Positions 54,654-63,502 of a stretch of 64,000 nt of DNA are shown here, piece after piece. The DNA comes from JBBRBB01 sp038206235 (GTDB lineage: Bacteria > Bacteroidota > Bacteroidia > Chitinophagales > Chitinophagaceae). The notes under the pieces were generated by a model. It had not been told where the DNA came from. It saw only the letters and a list, made by a program, of their open reading frames with translations, and did no database searches. Numbering within the stretch: the first letter of the stretch is position 1; each line of letters opens with the position of its first letter. The stretch lies in contig JBBRBB010000005.1 in NCBI GenBank assembly GCA_038206235.1, forward strand, positions 62,001 to 126,000. Direction: 5' to 3'. A program made the translations under genes and the position numbers.

Positions 54654-57215
54654 ATGAAGGAAGCCCATGCCAGAATAAAAATTAATAAACTGCTTGAAGA
54701 AGCTGGCTGGCGTTTCTTTGATAATGAGGAAGGAAAAAGAAACATTATTTTAGAGAATATCGCAAAGCTAACACAGACACAACTTGACGAGTTTGGTGAC
54801 GACTTTGAAAAAACTTCAACCGGCTTTATTGACTACTTGCTTGTTGACGACAAAGGTTTTCCATTCATAGTTTTAGAAGCCAAGAAAGAAGAAATCAATC
54901 CACTTGCTGCTAAAGAACAAGCAAGAAAATATGCAACGGCGCAAAACTGCCGTTTCATTATTCTTTCAAACGGTAACCTGCATTACTTCTGGGATTTGCA
55001 AAGAGGAAATCCAAACATGATTTCAAAATTCCCTGCACCTGAAACTGTTATCCGTTACACCGAATTCAAACCAAGTGCGCAAGCATTAATCAACGAAACT
55101 GTAAAAGAAGATTACATCGTAACTACTCAAAAGCCCGACTACGACAGAGACCCAAGATGGATTGATAAAGGGCAACGCAAAAATTATTTAGAAGAAAACA
55201 AACTTCGTTTGCTGCGTAAATATCAGGTGAGGGCTATTGAAAGAATTCAGGAAGAAACGAAAAACGGTAAAGACCGTTTTCTTTTTGAGATGGCAACAGG
55301 CACAGGAAAAACTTTGACCGCAGCAGCAGTAATTAAATTGTTTTTGCGAACAGGAAACGCAAGGCGGATTTTGTTTTTAGTTGACCGTTTGGAATTAGAA
55401 GAACAAGCCGACAAAGCTTTTAAAGAATATTTACGCAGCGACTATCAGTGTTGCATTTATAAAGACAACAGAGACGACTGGAGAAAACATGAGATTGTTG
55501 TTTCAACAGTTCAATCATTTCTTTTCAAGAACAAATACAAAAGAGTTTTCTCTCCCACAGATTTTGACATGGTAATTTCTGACGAAGCGCACCGCAGCAT
55601 TGGAGCAGGAAACAGCAGAGCAGTATTTGAATATTTTATTGGTTACAAATTAGGGTTGACTGCAACGCCAAAAGATTATCTCAAAAAGATTGACCCCGAA
55701 AAACTTTCAGAGAAAGATCCAAGAGAATTAGAAAGAAGAATGTTGCTTGACACTTACACAACTTTTGGCTGTGAAGACGGTAAGCCAACTTACAGTTACA
55801 GTTTGATTGATGGGGTAAAAGACGGTTATTTAGTAAATCCGGTTGTAGCAGATGCAAGAACAGAAATCACTACCCAGCTTTTGACAGAGGAAGGATATAC
55901 AATTACCGTTTCAGAAAATCAAGATGGTGAAGAAGTTGTTGAATTTGAAAACAGAAAATCTGACAAAGAAGGAAATCAGGTTTTTACCCAGAAAGATTTT
56001 GAAAAAAAATTCTTTTCAGAAAACACCAACAAAATTTTTTGCAAAACATTTTTAGAAAATGCACTCCGAGACCCTATAACAGGTGAAATAGGAAAGACAA
56101 TTATTTTCTGCGTAAAGCAAAATCATGCAACAAAAGTTACCCAGATATTAAATGAGTTTGCTGACATCATGTTTCCAGGGAAATATCAATCGGACTTTGC
56201 TTTACAAGTAACATCATGGATTACTGATGCAAAACAATTCACTATCAATTTTGCAAACAACAATTTAAGCGGCACAGGAAATTTCAATCCGCTCTACAAA
56301 ACAAGCAAGACAAGAGTTTGCGTAACCGTTGGCATGATGACCACAGGTTACGATTGCCCCGACTTGCTGAATGTTTGTTTGATGCGGCCAATCTTTTCAC
56401 CCACTGACTTCATTCAGATAAAAGGCAGAGGAACCAGAAGGCACAATTTCCTGAAAGAACTTTTGGATAAGCAATCCCTGCACAGCGTGATTACAGAGCC
56501 GGATAAAAAGAAATTCAAACTGTTTGACTTCTTTGCTAACTGTGAATTTTTTGAAACTGACTTCAACTATGATGAAGTCTTGAAACTTCCTCCAATAGGT
56601 TCAGGCGAAGGAAACGGAGGGAGAAATTATCCCACTGACGATGATTACGAAAGTACAAAGCATGACCCACTAAAGTCAATGAGAGTGCAGGAAGTGGGAC
56701 CCGAAGGAATGAGAATTGACCGAATGTATTTCGACCGTTTTGAGGACAAGGTGAAAGATGATAAAGAAGTGCAGCAGATGATCGAGGAAAAAAATTTTGA
56801 TGCGATTGAACAATATATTTTGCAAAACATTTTTGAGAAGCCCGAAGAATATTTCAACCTTACTAAGCTGCGCAGCGCTGCAAAAGTTGACAGGCGTTTA
56901 ACGCTTCGTGAAATCATTGAAAAGATTTTCGGTTTCATTCCTTACTTCAAGAGCAAAGACGAATTGCTCGAAAATGAGTTTGAAAAATTCGACAGCCGTT
57001 ATTTACCGGATGAAAAGTATTTTATGTATGCAAAGAATTTTTTCAAAAGTTATATCACCGACAGCGAGTTTCGTGACATCATTGAAAACAAAAAGTATCC
57101 GTTGCTTAATACTAATCCTAATGGTGATGTATTCCGTAATCTTCCTCCTGAATTGCGAAAACAAATTCCTGACTACATCAAAGACAACATTTCACTCAAT
57201 CAATTTATGATTTGA
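54654..57215 (+). CDS. hsdR: type I restriction enzyme R subunit
   Basis: The start is placed at 54654 (MKEAHARIKINKLLEEAGWRF); 853 residues. The nuclease core is D60...E75-A-K77 (FIDYLLVDDKGFPFIVLEAKKE, a PD-ExK fold). The SF2 helicase follows, with Walker A ATGTGKT (214-220) and DEAH 310-313. The helicase C part (TVGMMTTGYDCPDLLNVCLMRPIFSPTDFIQIKGRGTRRH) and an EcoEI-type C-terminal domain complete it. It cuts DNA after translocation together with HsdM and HsdS. It is followed by a KilA-N gene and the M/S gene on the same strand, forming one locus. Confidence 0.95.
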   Translation: MKEAHARIKINKLLEEAGWRFFDNEEGKRNIILENIAKLTQTQLDEFGDDFEKTSTGFIDYLLVDDKGFPFIVLEAKKEEINPLAAKEQARKYATAQNCRFIILSNGNLHYFWDLQRGNPNMISKFPAPETVIRYTEFKPSAQALINETVKEDYIVTTQKPDYDRDPRWIDKGQRKNYLEENKLRLLRKYQVRAIERIQEETKNGKDRFLFEMATGTGKTLTAAAVIKLFLRTGNARRILFLVDRLELEEQADKAFKEYLRSDYQCCIYKDNRDDWRKHEIVVSTVQSFLFKNKYKRVFSPTDFDMVISDEAHRSIGAGNSRAVFEYFIGYKLGLTATPKDYLKKIDPEKLSEKDPRELERRMLLDTYTTFGCEDGKPTYSYSLIDGVKDGYLVNPVVADARTEITTQLLTEEGYTITVSENQDGEEVVEFENRKSDKEGNQVFTQKDFEKKFFSENTNKIFCKTFLENALRDPITGEIGKTIIFCVKQNHATKVTQILNEFADIMFPGKYQSDFALQVTSWITDAKQFTINFANNNLSGTGNFNPLYKTSKTRVCVTVGMMTTGYDCPDLLNVCLMRPIFSPTDFIQIKGRGTRRHNFLKELLDKQSLHSVITEPDKKKFKLFDFFANCEFFETDFNYDEVLKLPPIGSGEGNGGRNYPTDDDYESTKHDPLKSMRVQEVGPEGMRIDRMYFDRFEDKVKDDKEVQQMIEEKNFDAIEQYILQNIFEKPEEYFNLTKLRSAAKVDRRLTLREIIEKIFGFIPYFKSKDELLENEFEKFDSRYLPDEKYFMYAKNFFKSYITDSEFRDIIENKKYPLLNTNPNGDVFRNLPPELRKQIPDYIKDNISLNQFMI

Positions 57216-57290
57216 AATATTTTTAACTATGGCGGATTGGCCACAATTAAAGGAGTCGAATTCAACCTCTTTTAAAAACACATGTAAACA

Positions 57291-58109
57291 ATGGCAAAGA
57301 ATAAAACCATCAATGTAAAAGGAACGGAGATTACTATCATTATTCAAAATGAAGCTGACTATATCAGTTTAACTGATATGACAAATAGCTTCAATGAAGG
57401 TAGTGGCTTAATTGGCAAATGGATTACAACCAAAAACACCATAGAGTATCTGGCTATTTGGGAATCTATAAACAATCCAAATTTCAATTACCCCGAATTC
57501 GGGGTAATTGAAAAAGAAGCAGGTGTAAACAGATTCATTATGTCGGCAGGGCAATGGATTAGCAGAACAATTGCAACTGGTTTGATTGTTAAGGCAGGCA
57601 GATTCGGTGGAACTTATGCTCATAAAGATATTGCGTTTCACTTTGCTATGTGGCTAAGTCCTGAATTTCAGATTTACCTAATCAAAGAACTGCAACGCCT
57701 CAAAGAAGATGAAAACGACAGATTAAAATTGGAGTGGAATCTGCAACGCACTTTGGCGAAAGTGAATTACCACATTCACACAGATGCCATCAAAGAAAAA
57801 TTAATTCCACCAACACTTTCTAAAGACAAAATAAATTTTGTGTATACCGATGAAGCAGACTTATTAAATGTGGCTTTGTTTGGAATAACAGCCAGACAAT
57901 GGAGAGATGCAAACCCAAAAACGGAAGGCAATATTCGTGATACTGCTACGCTTGAACAATTGGTTGTGCTTTCAAACATGGAAAGCATCAATGCTGTTTT
58001 AATTCATCAGGGATTGAAACAGCATTCACGCTTAGAGCAACTGAACAAGGTTGCCATCACACAAATGAAATCGCTTTTAGCACACACCACAATTAAGAAA
58101 CTGAAATAA
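57291..58109 (+). CDS. KilA-N domain protein within restriction locus
   Basis: A 272-residue protein. The N-terminal KilA-N DNA-binding domain is ADYISLTDMTNSF...EYLAIWESINNPNFNYPEFGVIEKEAG...WISRTIATGLIVKAGRFGGTYAHKDIAFHFAMWLSPEFQIYLIKELQ. A helical C-terminal part (EADLLNVALFGITARQWRDANPK) follows. It lies between hsdR and hsdM; its stop is 1 base from the hsdM ATG. KilA-N proteins occur in phages and in restriction or defence loci; the role is unknown. The coding sequence contains a 24-bp perfect palindrome (57486-57509). Confidence 0.93.
   Translation: MAKNKTINVKGTEITIIIQNEADYISLTDMTNSFNEGSGLIGKWITTKNTIEYLAIWESINNPNFNYPEFGVIEKEAGVNRFIMSAGQWISRTIATGLIVKAGRFGGTYAHKDIAFHFAMWLSPEFQIYLIKELQRLKEDENDRLKLEWNLQRTLAKVNYHIHTDAIKEKLIPPTLSKDKINFVYTDEADLLNVALFGITARQWRDANPKTEGNIRDTATLEQLVVLSNMESINAVLIHQGLKQHSRLEQLNKVAITQMKSLLAHTTIKKLK
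57486..57509. repeat. 24-bp perfect palindrome inside the KilA-N gene
   Basis: Centre CCCCGAATTCGGGG extended by AATTA and TAATT; both strands read identically over 24 bases. It encodes NYPEFGVI in frame. It is a possible protein-binding dyad or an inserted palindrome. Confidence 0.9.
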
Positions 58110-58110
58110 A

Positions 58111-60542
58111 ATGCTCGACACCGAAACCAAACGAAGAATAGATACAGCCCGCGACATCTTGGTGGGCAAAGTGCCTGACCCCAAAAGCCAGGTGGAGCAA
58201 ATTACCATTGCTCTTATTTACAAGTTTATGGACGACATGGATAAAGAAAGCATCGGCTTTGGCGGTGAATCAGTTTTCTTCACGGGTGAATACGAAAAAT
58301 ACAGTTGGACAAAAATTTTTGATACAAAAATTGGCGGACATGAAATGCTGAACCTTTATGGAGAAGCTATTGTAAAGCTGAATCAGAATCCTAACATTCC
58401 GCAACTGTTTCGTGACATTTTCAAAAACGCTTACCTTCCTTACCGTGACCCCGAAACGCTGAAATTATTTTTGAAAACAATTAATGAGTTTCAATACGAC
58501 CACAGCGAAAAGCTCGGTGATGCTTTTGAATATCTGCTTTCGGTTTTAGGTTCACAGGGTGATGCAGGACAATTCAGAACACCAAGACACATTATTGATT
58601 TTATGGTAGCCGTTTTGCAGCCAAAGAAAAATGAAACCATACTTGACCCTGCGTGTGGCACAGCAGGTTTTTTAATTTCATCTTACAAATACATTTTGCA
58701 AAAAAACTCCAGCAAAGCCAAAGGTGATTTACTGACGCCCGAAGACAAGAAAAAACTGATGCAGAATTTTGTTGGCTATGATATTTCGCCTGACATGGTG
58801 CGTTTGAGCTTGGTGAATATGTATCTGCACAATTTCACTGCACCGGGAATTTATGAATATGACACGCTCACAAGCGAAGACCGCTGGAGTGAATACTTTG
58901 ATATCATCATTGCTAATCCTCCTTTTATGTCACCAACAGGCGGAATAAAACCGCACAAGAAATTTACCATACAGGCAAACCGCAGCGAAGTGTTGTTTGT
59001 GGATTACATTGCAGAGCATATACATCCAAGCACAGGCAGGGCGGGCATCATTGTGCCCGAAGGAATTATTTTTCAAAGTGCAGGCGCATATAAGCAATTA
59101 AGAAAAATGCTGGTAGATAAAAAATATCTCTATGCCGCAGTGAGCCTCCTGCAGGGATTTTTCAACCTTACAGCGGAGTAAAAACTTCTATTTTGTTCAT
59201 GGATAAAACGCTTGCAAAAAAAACCGACAACATCCTTTTTGTAAAAATTGATAACGATGGTTTTGATTTAGGCGCACAGCGCAGGGCAATTGATAAAAAT
59301 GACTTAACGGGCTGCTTAGAACTATTGCAGCAATACAAAGAAGCATTGCAAAATAATGTTGCGTTTGAAAGCGATAATAAAAATGTTTTTTTAGTTGAGA
59401 AGAAAAAAATTGCTGCAAAGGATGATTACAATTTATCTATTGACCGATATCGTATAAATGAAAATGTGAAGCAAAGTAAATTTGAAATGGTGAGTGTTGA
59501 AGATTTGATTGATGATGTAAAATACTCAACTAAGATTCAGAAGTCAGAATTTTTATCTTCTGGAAAATATCCAATCATTGACCAATCAGAAAAATTTATT
59601 GCAGGATATTGGAATAATGAGAATGATGTTTTCAAAATATCAAAACCATTAATTGTTTTCGGAGACCACACAAGAATTTTCAAGTTCGTTGATTTTGATT
59701 TTGTTCTTGGTGCTGATGGAGTAAAGCTTCTTCAACCAAAAGAAATAATTGACCCCAAGTTTTTTTATTACTGCTTGAATAATTTGGAAATAATAAATCT
59801 TGGTTATAGTAGACATTACAAAGAATTAAAAGAACAACAAATCCCTCTTCCCCCTCTCTCCATCCAACAACAAATAGTTTCCAAAATAGAAAGCTGCCAA
59901 GCCATAATCAACGGTGCAAAACAAGTAGTAGAAAATTACAAGCCACAAATTGAAATAAATGCTGACTGGGAAATGGTGGAGTTGGGTGAAGTTTGTGAAG
60001 TGAAATCAGGTGGAACTCCGTCAAGAGATAAAGATGAATATTGGAATGGAAATATTCCTTGGATAAAAACAGGACAAATTGATTTCAACAAAATTTATGA
60101 AGCGGAAGAATTCATCACAGAAGAGGGCTTGAAAAATTCTTCAACAAAAATGATTTCTAAAGGAACAGTTTTAATGGCAATGTATGGGCAAGGAATTACA
60201 AGAGGGAGAGTTGCTGTTTTAGAAATTGATGCTACAATTAATCAAGCATGTGCCGCCATTATTATTAAATCAAAAAAAATCAATAACGAATTTCTTTTTC
60301 AAATTTTGATTTCAATGTATGAGCATTTAAGAAACATAAGCGATGCAAGAGGTGGTAATCAAAGTAATCTTAATGCACAAATGATTAAAGAACTTTCTAT
60401 TCCCCTTCCCACACTTTCAGAACAACAACAAATCGTAAACCGGATAGAACAAGAACAACAATTGGTAAATGCCAATAAAGAATTGATAAAAATCTTTGAG
60501 CAAAAAATAAAAGATGAAATAAATAAATTGTGGTCCCGCTGA
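58111..60542 (+). pseudogene. hsdM: type I HsdM-HsdS fusion with single-base frameshift
   Basis: 58111-59181 encodes an N6-adenine methyltransferase with DPACGTAGF (179-187, SAM binding) and NPPF (269-272). The frame breaks after YAAVSL. The next frame resumes with PYSGVKTSILFMDKTLAKKTDNILF and runs into two target-recognition domains (LGEVCEVKSGGTPSRDKDEYWNGNIPWIKTGQ) and coiled-coil spacers (LPTLSEQQQIVNRIEQEQQ). Adding one C in the CTCC at about 59146-59149 (GAGCCTCCCTGCAG) restores SLPAGIFQPYSGVKTSILF and joins both parts into about 810 residues. This is a natural M-S fusion. As written, neither methylation nor HsdR targeting would work unless the frame is intact in the cell. Confidence 0.9.
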
Positions 60543-60713
60543 ATAGCGGGAAGCCAAAGCAATATGCCGTGAGGGAAAAAATAATTTCAATTGCAGCAGA
60601 GGAGTGATTAAGGACTCTGTCCCAGCGGGCACTGTCAATTAATAGATTTAAGGTTTATTAATCTACAAGCATTTTTTTAATCACATCTTTTACCTGCTGA
60701 ATTTCCCCAAACT

Positions 60714-60757
60714 GGCGCAAGATTGAGGCGTGGAAATGTGCGCTGGCATCTTGTGCC
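60714..60757. repeat. GGCGCAAG/CTTGTGCC hairpin repeat, copy 2
   Basis: GGCGCAAGAT (60714-60723) pairs with ATCTTGTGCC (60748-60757), one G-T pair. The inner base pairs differ from copy 1 (AGT/ACT versus AGAT/ATCT) in a compensating way. Confidence 0.72.
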
Positions 60758-60775
60758 GAAACTGTACTGGCTTCA

Positions 60776-61048
60776 TCATTCATTCATTTTTGATAAAGCA
60801 CTTGATAACTGTTCAAATTCTTCTCCGCTAAAAGAAATCCATTCACCTTTTCCAGCATTAGCATCTGAAATAACTTTTTCAATTCGTGCATTGTTTTCTT
60901 CCTGTGTTTCGTGTCGCAAAACTTTTTTACCTGGTATTGAGAAATTAATAACAACTTCTTTTGTTTTCATTGCTTTAAAATATTTTTTAAGCCCCTCAAT
61001 TAATATAGGGTTTAATTCCTCTGTTTTTAACCGAATAGAATGTTCCAT
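60776..61048 (-). CDS. small protein, possibly antitoxin-like
   Basis: A 90-residue protein (MEHSIRLKTEELNPILIEGLKKYFKAMKTKEVVINFSIPG then HETQEENNARIEKVISDANAGKGEWISFSGEEFEQLSSALSKMNE). The helix-strand-helix layout and acidic tail are like Phd/YefM- or DUF-type antitoxin components. No toxin gene is adjacent, so this is context-free inference. Confidence 0.6.
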   Translation of the reverse strand: MEHSIRLKTEELNPILIEGLKKYFKAMKTKEVVINFSIPGKKVLRHETQEENNARIEKVISDANAGKGEWISFSGEEFEQLSSALSKMNE

Positions 61049-61134
61049 GGTTAAGAAAAATTTTTTTCAAATTTAAAATTATTATATCAAACAAAATATT
61101 CTTCCTGCCATAAGGCACTCTTCTCCCCTAAACT

Positions 61135-61185
61135 GGCGCAAGATTTAGGACATGGGATTGTGCGTTTGCATTTCCCGTTAACGGG
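61135..61185. repeat. degenerate third copy of GGCGCAAG repeat
   Basis: AACTGGCGCAAGATTTAGG then TTGTGCGTTTGCATTTCCC: the left arm matches copies 1 and 2 but the right arm (expected ATCTTGTGCC) is degraded. Confidence 0.6.
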
Positions 61186-61248
61186 ACAGGCAGTGCCGAA
61201 ATTAATGTAACCAAGAATTAAAATAAAATTTTAAAAAATCAAATTACA

Positions 61249-61933
61249 ATGAAAACTTTTTTATTACTAAGCATCCAACTGCATGCATTATACGGCAATG
61301 TTTTTTCGCAGCAGTGCCCAAGTTCTGCATTAAAAATTCAAAGCCCTCTTTGTGATACTCCAAGAAACCTGAGAGTAAATGATATTAAATGCGCAACAGT
61401 AAAGCTGAGCTGGAAAGGAAACAAAGAGCAAAAGTATATTGTAGAGGCAACAGGTGCAGACAATGCAGCCAATACAATATTTGAGGTAAAGGCAGCAGAG
61501 TATTCATGCGATAATGGCAATTGCTTTGCAACTATTTCTGTAAAAGAGGGAGCAAAGCTTAACTGGAATGTGCAGGCTATTTGTAACATTAATGGCGTTA
61601 CTATTTACAGCCCAAAAGTGGAGGGAAAGGAAACATTTATTCCTTCTTGCCTGCCGTGAAGCAACTGATATTAATAATGAAACAATTCGTGTGTATCCAA
61701 ACCCAACTACAGGTTACTTAACTGTAGAATATTATAGCAATAACACAGGCGCTTTGCAATTAAATGTCTTTGATATGGCGGGGAAGAAAGCATTTAATCA
61801 ATCTGGTAATGCTGTAACGGGAAATAACAGCTACAAATTAGACTTACATAGTTTGCTTCCCGGCTCATACATGCTTGAGGTAAATTATAATACTGAAGTA
61901 AGCAGGATTAAGTTTGTGCTGGTGAGAAATTAA
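61249..61933 (+). pseudogene. FN3-domain secreted protein with T9SS tail, frameshifted
   Basis: 61249-61659 encodes a signal peptide and a fibronectin-type-III domain (CDTPRNLRVNDIKCATVKLSWKG...LNWNVQAICNINGVTIYSPKVEGKETFIPSCLP). The following frame supplies EATDINNETIRVYPNPTTGYLTVEYYSNNTG...LLPGSYMLEV, a T9SS type A sorting domain. Only one base at about 61650-61660 separates the frames. Fusing them gives a protein of about 227 residues of a recognised T9SS cargo shape. As written, the secreted part would lack its export tail. Confidence 0.85.
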
Positions 61934-61996
61934 TATCTGAAACAGGCGTTCGCTATATGGGTGTATAACAAGTAATGTGAGTGATGCATCAATTTA

Positions 61997-63112
61997 TTAT
62001 TTTTCTTTTGCCGGAATATTCAAATGATACCGTGTTGCTTTCAGCTCTCCCGTTCTGTTAAACACACCCTTATCAGCCATATCCTGCAAATCTCTTGTTG
62101 CAGTTGCACGTGAGGTACCGGTGATGCGAATATATTTTTCTGCATTCATTCCGAAAGGAAAACTTTCCGGTGCATCCTGAAACATACGGGTTAAAACTTT
62201 TTCCTGGCGTGTATTCAGCTTACCTTTTATTTTGTTATAGAGTTTGCCCTTTGCTATGGTATAATTTACCAGGTACTGACTGTATGATTGAGCTTCAAGA
62301 ATGGTTTTGCCAAAGTAAAGCAGCCACGGAGTAATCTTCATACCCTTATTATTTTTTTCCAGCGCTTCGTAATAAAATTTTCTATGCTTTTGAATCGTAT
62401 GAGAAAGCGCAAGGAGAACCGGCTGCTTTACATTTTGACACAATGCTTTTACAGCAAGCGCTCTTCCAATACGGCCATTACCATCTTCAAAGGGATGAAT
62501 AGATTCAAAATATAAATGAGCTATTCCGGCTCGTGTGAGGGCCGGAAGCGGCATTTTGCCATTTGGTGCTGTATCATTAAACCATAGAATAAATTTCTTC
62601 ATTTCGCCGGGCACGGCCTGTGAAGGAGGGGCTTCAAAATGGATCTTTCGTTTGTAAAGAGCACCCGATACAATTTGCATTGGCTCCTTATGCGTTCTGT
62701 AATTGCCTGCCTCGTTTATCTCCTTACTTCCCTGCATCAGCAGGTTGTTCCAATTGAATAATATTTTATGTGTTAAGGGTGCAGCAAAGTTTTTATATAA
62801 ACCGGTCATCATATCAGCAATGCCCTGCTCTGCGGGCTTTACGTTGCGTTTATCGGCCCGCAAACCAAAGTTTCGGCGTATGGATGATTGCAGGTTGTCC
62901 CGGTTCAGATTTTCACCTTCGATTTCTGAAGTCTTCAAAGCCTCCTCACTTAATGTATCTATTGTAAGAAGGGCTTTTTCTTCTTCCGGAATATGCGTAA
63001 GAGTACCGCTTAAATGGCCAGTCTCCCTAAGAAATATTGCCTCTAATTCCATAAGAGTGTCTTTCTCAAAATTAAAGTGGGGCCATCCGGGCTTTTGCCA
63101 GTTCCAAATCAT
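61997..63112 (-). CDS. Fic-domain AMP-transferase with DUF4172 and winged-helix C-terminus
   Basis: A 371-residue class II Fic protein. DUF4172 is at the N-terminus (MIWNWQKPGWPHFNF). The built-in inhibitory motif T61-x-x-x-E65-G66 (TSEIEGE) is followed by Fic core HPFEDGNGRIGR at 206-217. A C-terminal winged-helix region (ISRATATRDLQDMADKGVF-like: TGTSRATATRDLQDMADKGVF) could bind DNA. The inhibitory glutamate implies auto-inhibited AMPylation. Three TGAGYTATAA-type sites around the start suggest autoregulation. Confidence 0.94.
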   Translation of the reverse strand: MIWNWQKPGWPHFNFEKDTLMELEAIFLRETGHLSGTLTHIPEEEKALLTIDTLSEEALKTSEIEGENLNRDNLQSSIRRNFGLRADKRNVKPAEQGIADMMTGLYKNFAAPLTHKILFNWNNLLMQGSKEINEAGNYRTHKEPMQIVSGALYKRKIHFEAPPSQAVPGEMKKFILWFNDTAPNGKMPLPALTRAGIAHLYFESIHPFEDGNGRIGRALAVKALCQNVKQPVLLALSHTIQKHRKFYYEALEKNNKGMKITPWLLYFGKTILEAQSYSQYLVNYTIAKGKLYNKIKGKLNTRQEKVLTRMFQDAPESFPFGMNAEKYIRITGTSRATATRDLQDMADKGVFNRTGELKATRYHLNIPAKEK

Positions 63113-63167
63113 GAGCTATAAAAAAATTATTTATAACTCAAATTTAGTGGAAAAATGAGTTATAAAT
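63112..63167. promoter_or_regulatory. operator-like array upstream of the Fic gene
   Basis: TGAGCTATAAA (63112-63122, overlapping the start codon), ATTTATAACTCA (63129-63140, opposite orientation) and TGAGTTATAAAT (63156-63167). The last two form a perfect 12-bp inverted repeat with a 15-base spacer. Three copies of one site in a promoter-sized window suggest a regulator-binding array, most simply for the winged helix of the adjacent Fic protein. Confidence 0.75.
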
Positions 63168-63335
63168 CTGTAAACTTCAAATTCAATTTCATGCTCAGTG
63201 AGTAATTCAATAAACTTTTTCCTGAATGTTTTGCAGGTATGATGCTCTTTTTATTTTCCCTGCAATCAATCTGTTTCTCCTCTATATTCAACCCTGCTGG
63301 TTGATAGGATGAGTTATGTTTTTTCTCCGTACCTC

Positions 63336-63353
63336 ATCCCGCACATGCGGGAT
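63336..63353. repeat. CCCGCA-TGCGGG palindrome
   Basis: ATCCCGCA (63336-63343) and TGCGGGAT (63346-63353) with a 2-base loop, followed by TCGTTTTT. It has the same core as CCCGCATTATGCGGG inside the alpha-2-macroglobulin gene near 45869. Confidence 0.6.
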
Positions 63354-63441
63354 TCGTTTTTGATAATTTTAAATGTAACCGCGCAGCATCCATCACAGAA
63401 CCTTATTTTTTGAGCACTGCATCGGCGAAATCAATGAGCGC

Positions 63442-63475
63442 AAAAAAAAAGCAGGAAAGTAAAACCCTTCCTGCT
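63442..63475 (-). terminator. Rho-independent terminator of rpoC
   Basis: AGCAGGAA (63450-63457) pairs with TTCCTGCT (63468-63475); on the minus strand the stem is followed by nine T. It lies 28 bases past the rpoC stop. Confidence 0.9.
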
Positions 63476-63502
63476 CTTGTCTTTATGAGAGTTACCGGTT
63501 AA

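Larger units (their letters stand above)
63113..63502. other. 390-base intergenic region between Fic gene and rpoC
   Basis: Contains the Fic operator sites (63112-63167), the palindrome at 63336-63353 and the rpoC terminator (63442-63475), each listed separately. No further gene was seen. Confidence 0.5.

Noticed and set aside
59197..59418. Small minus-strand frame within hsdMS
   Set aside because: It is a shadow of the strongly conserved M/S coding frame.
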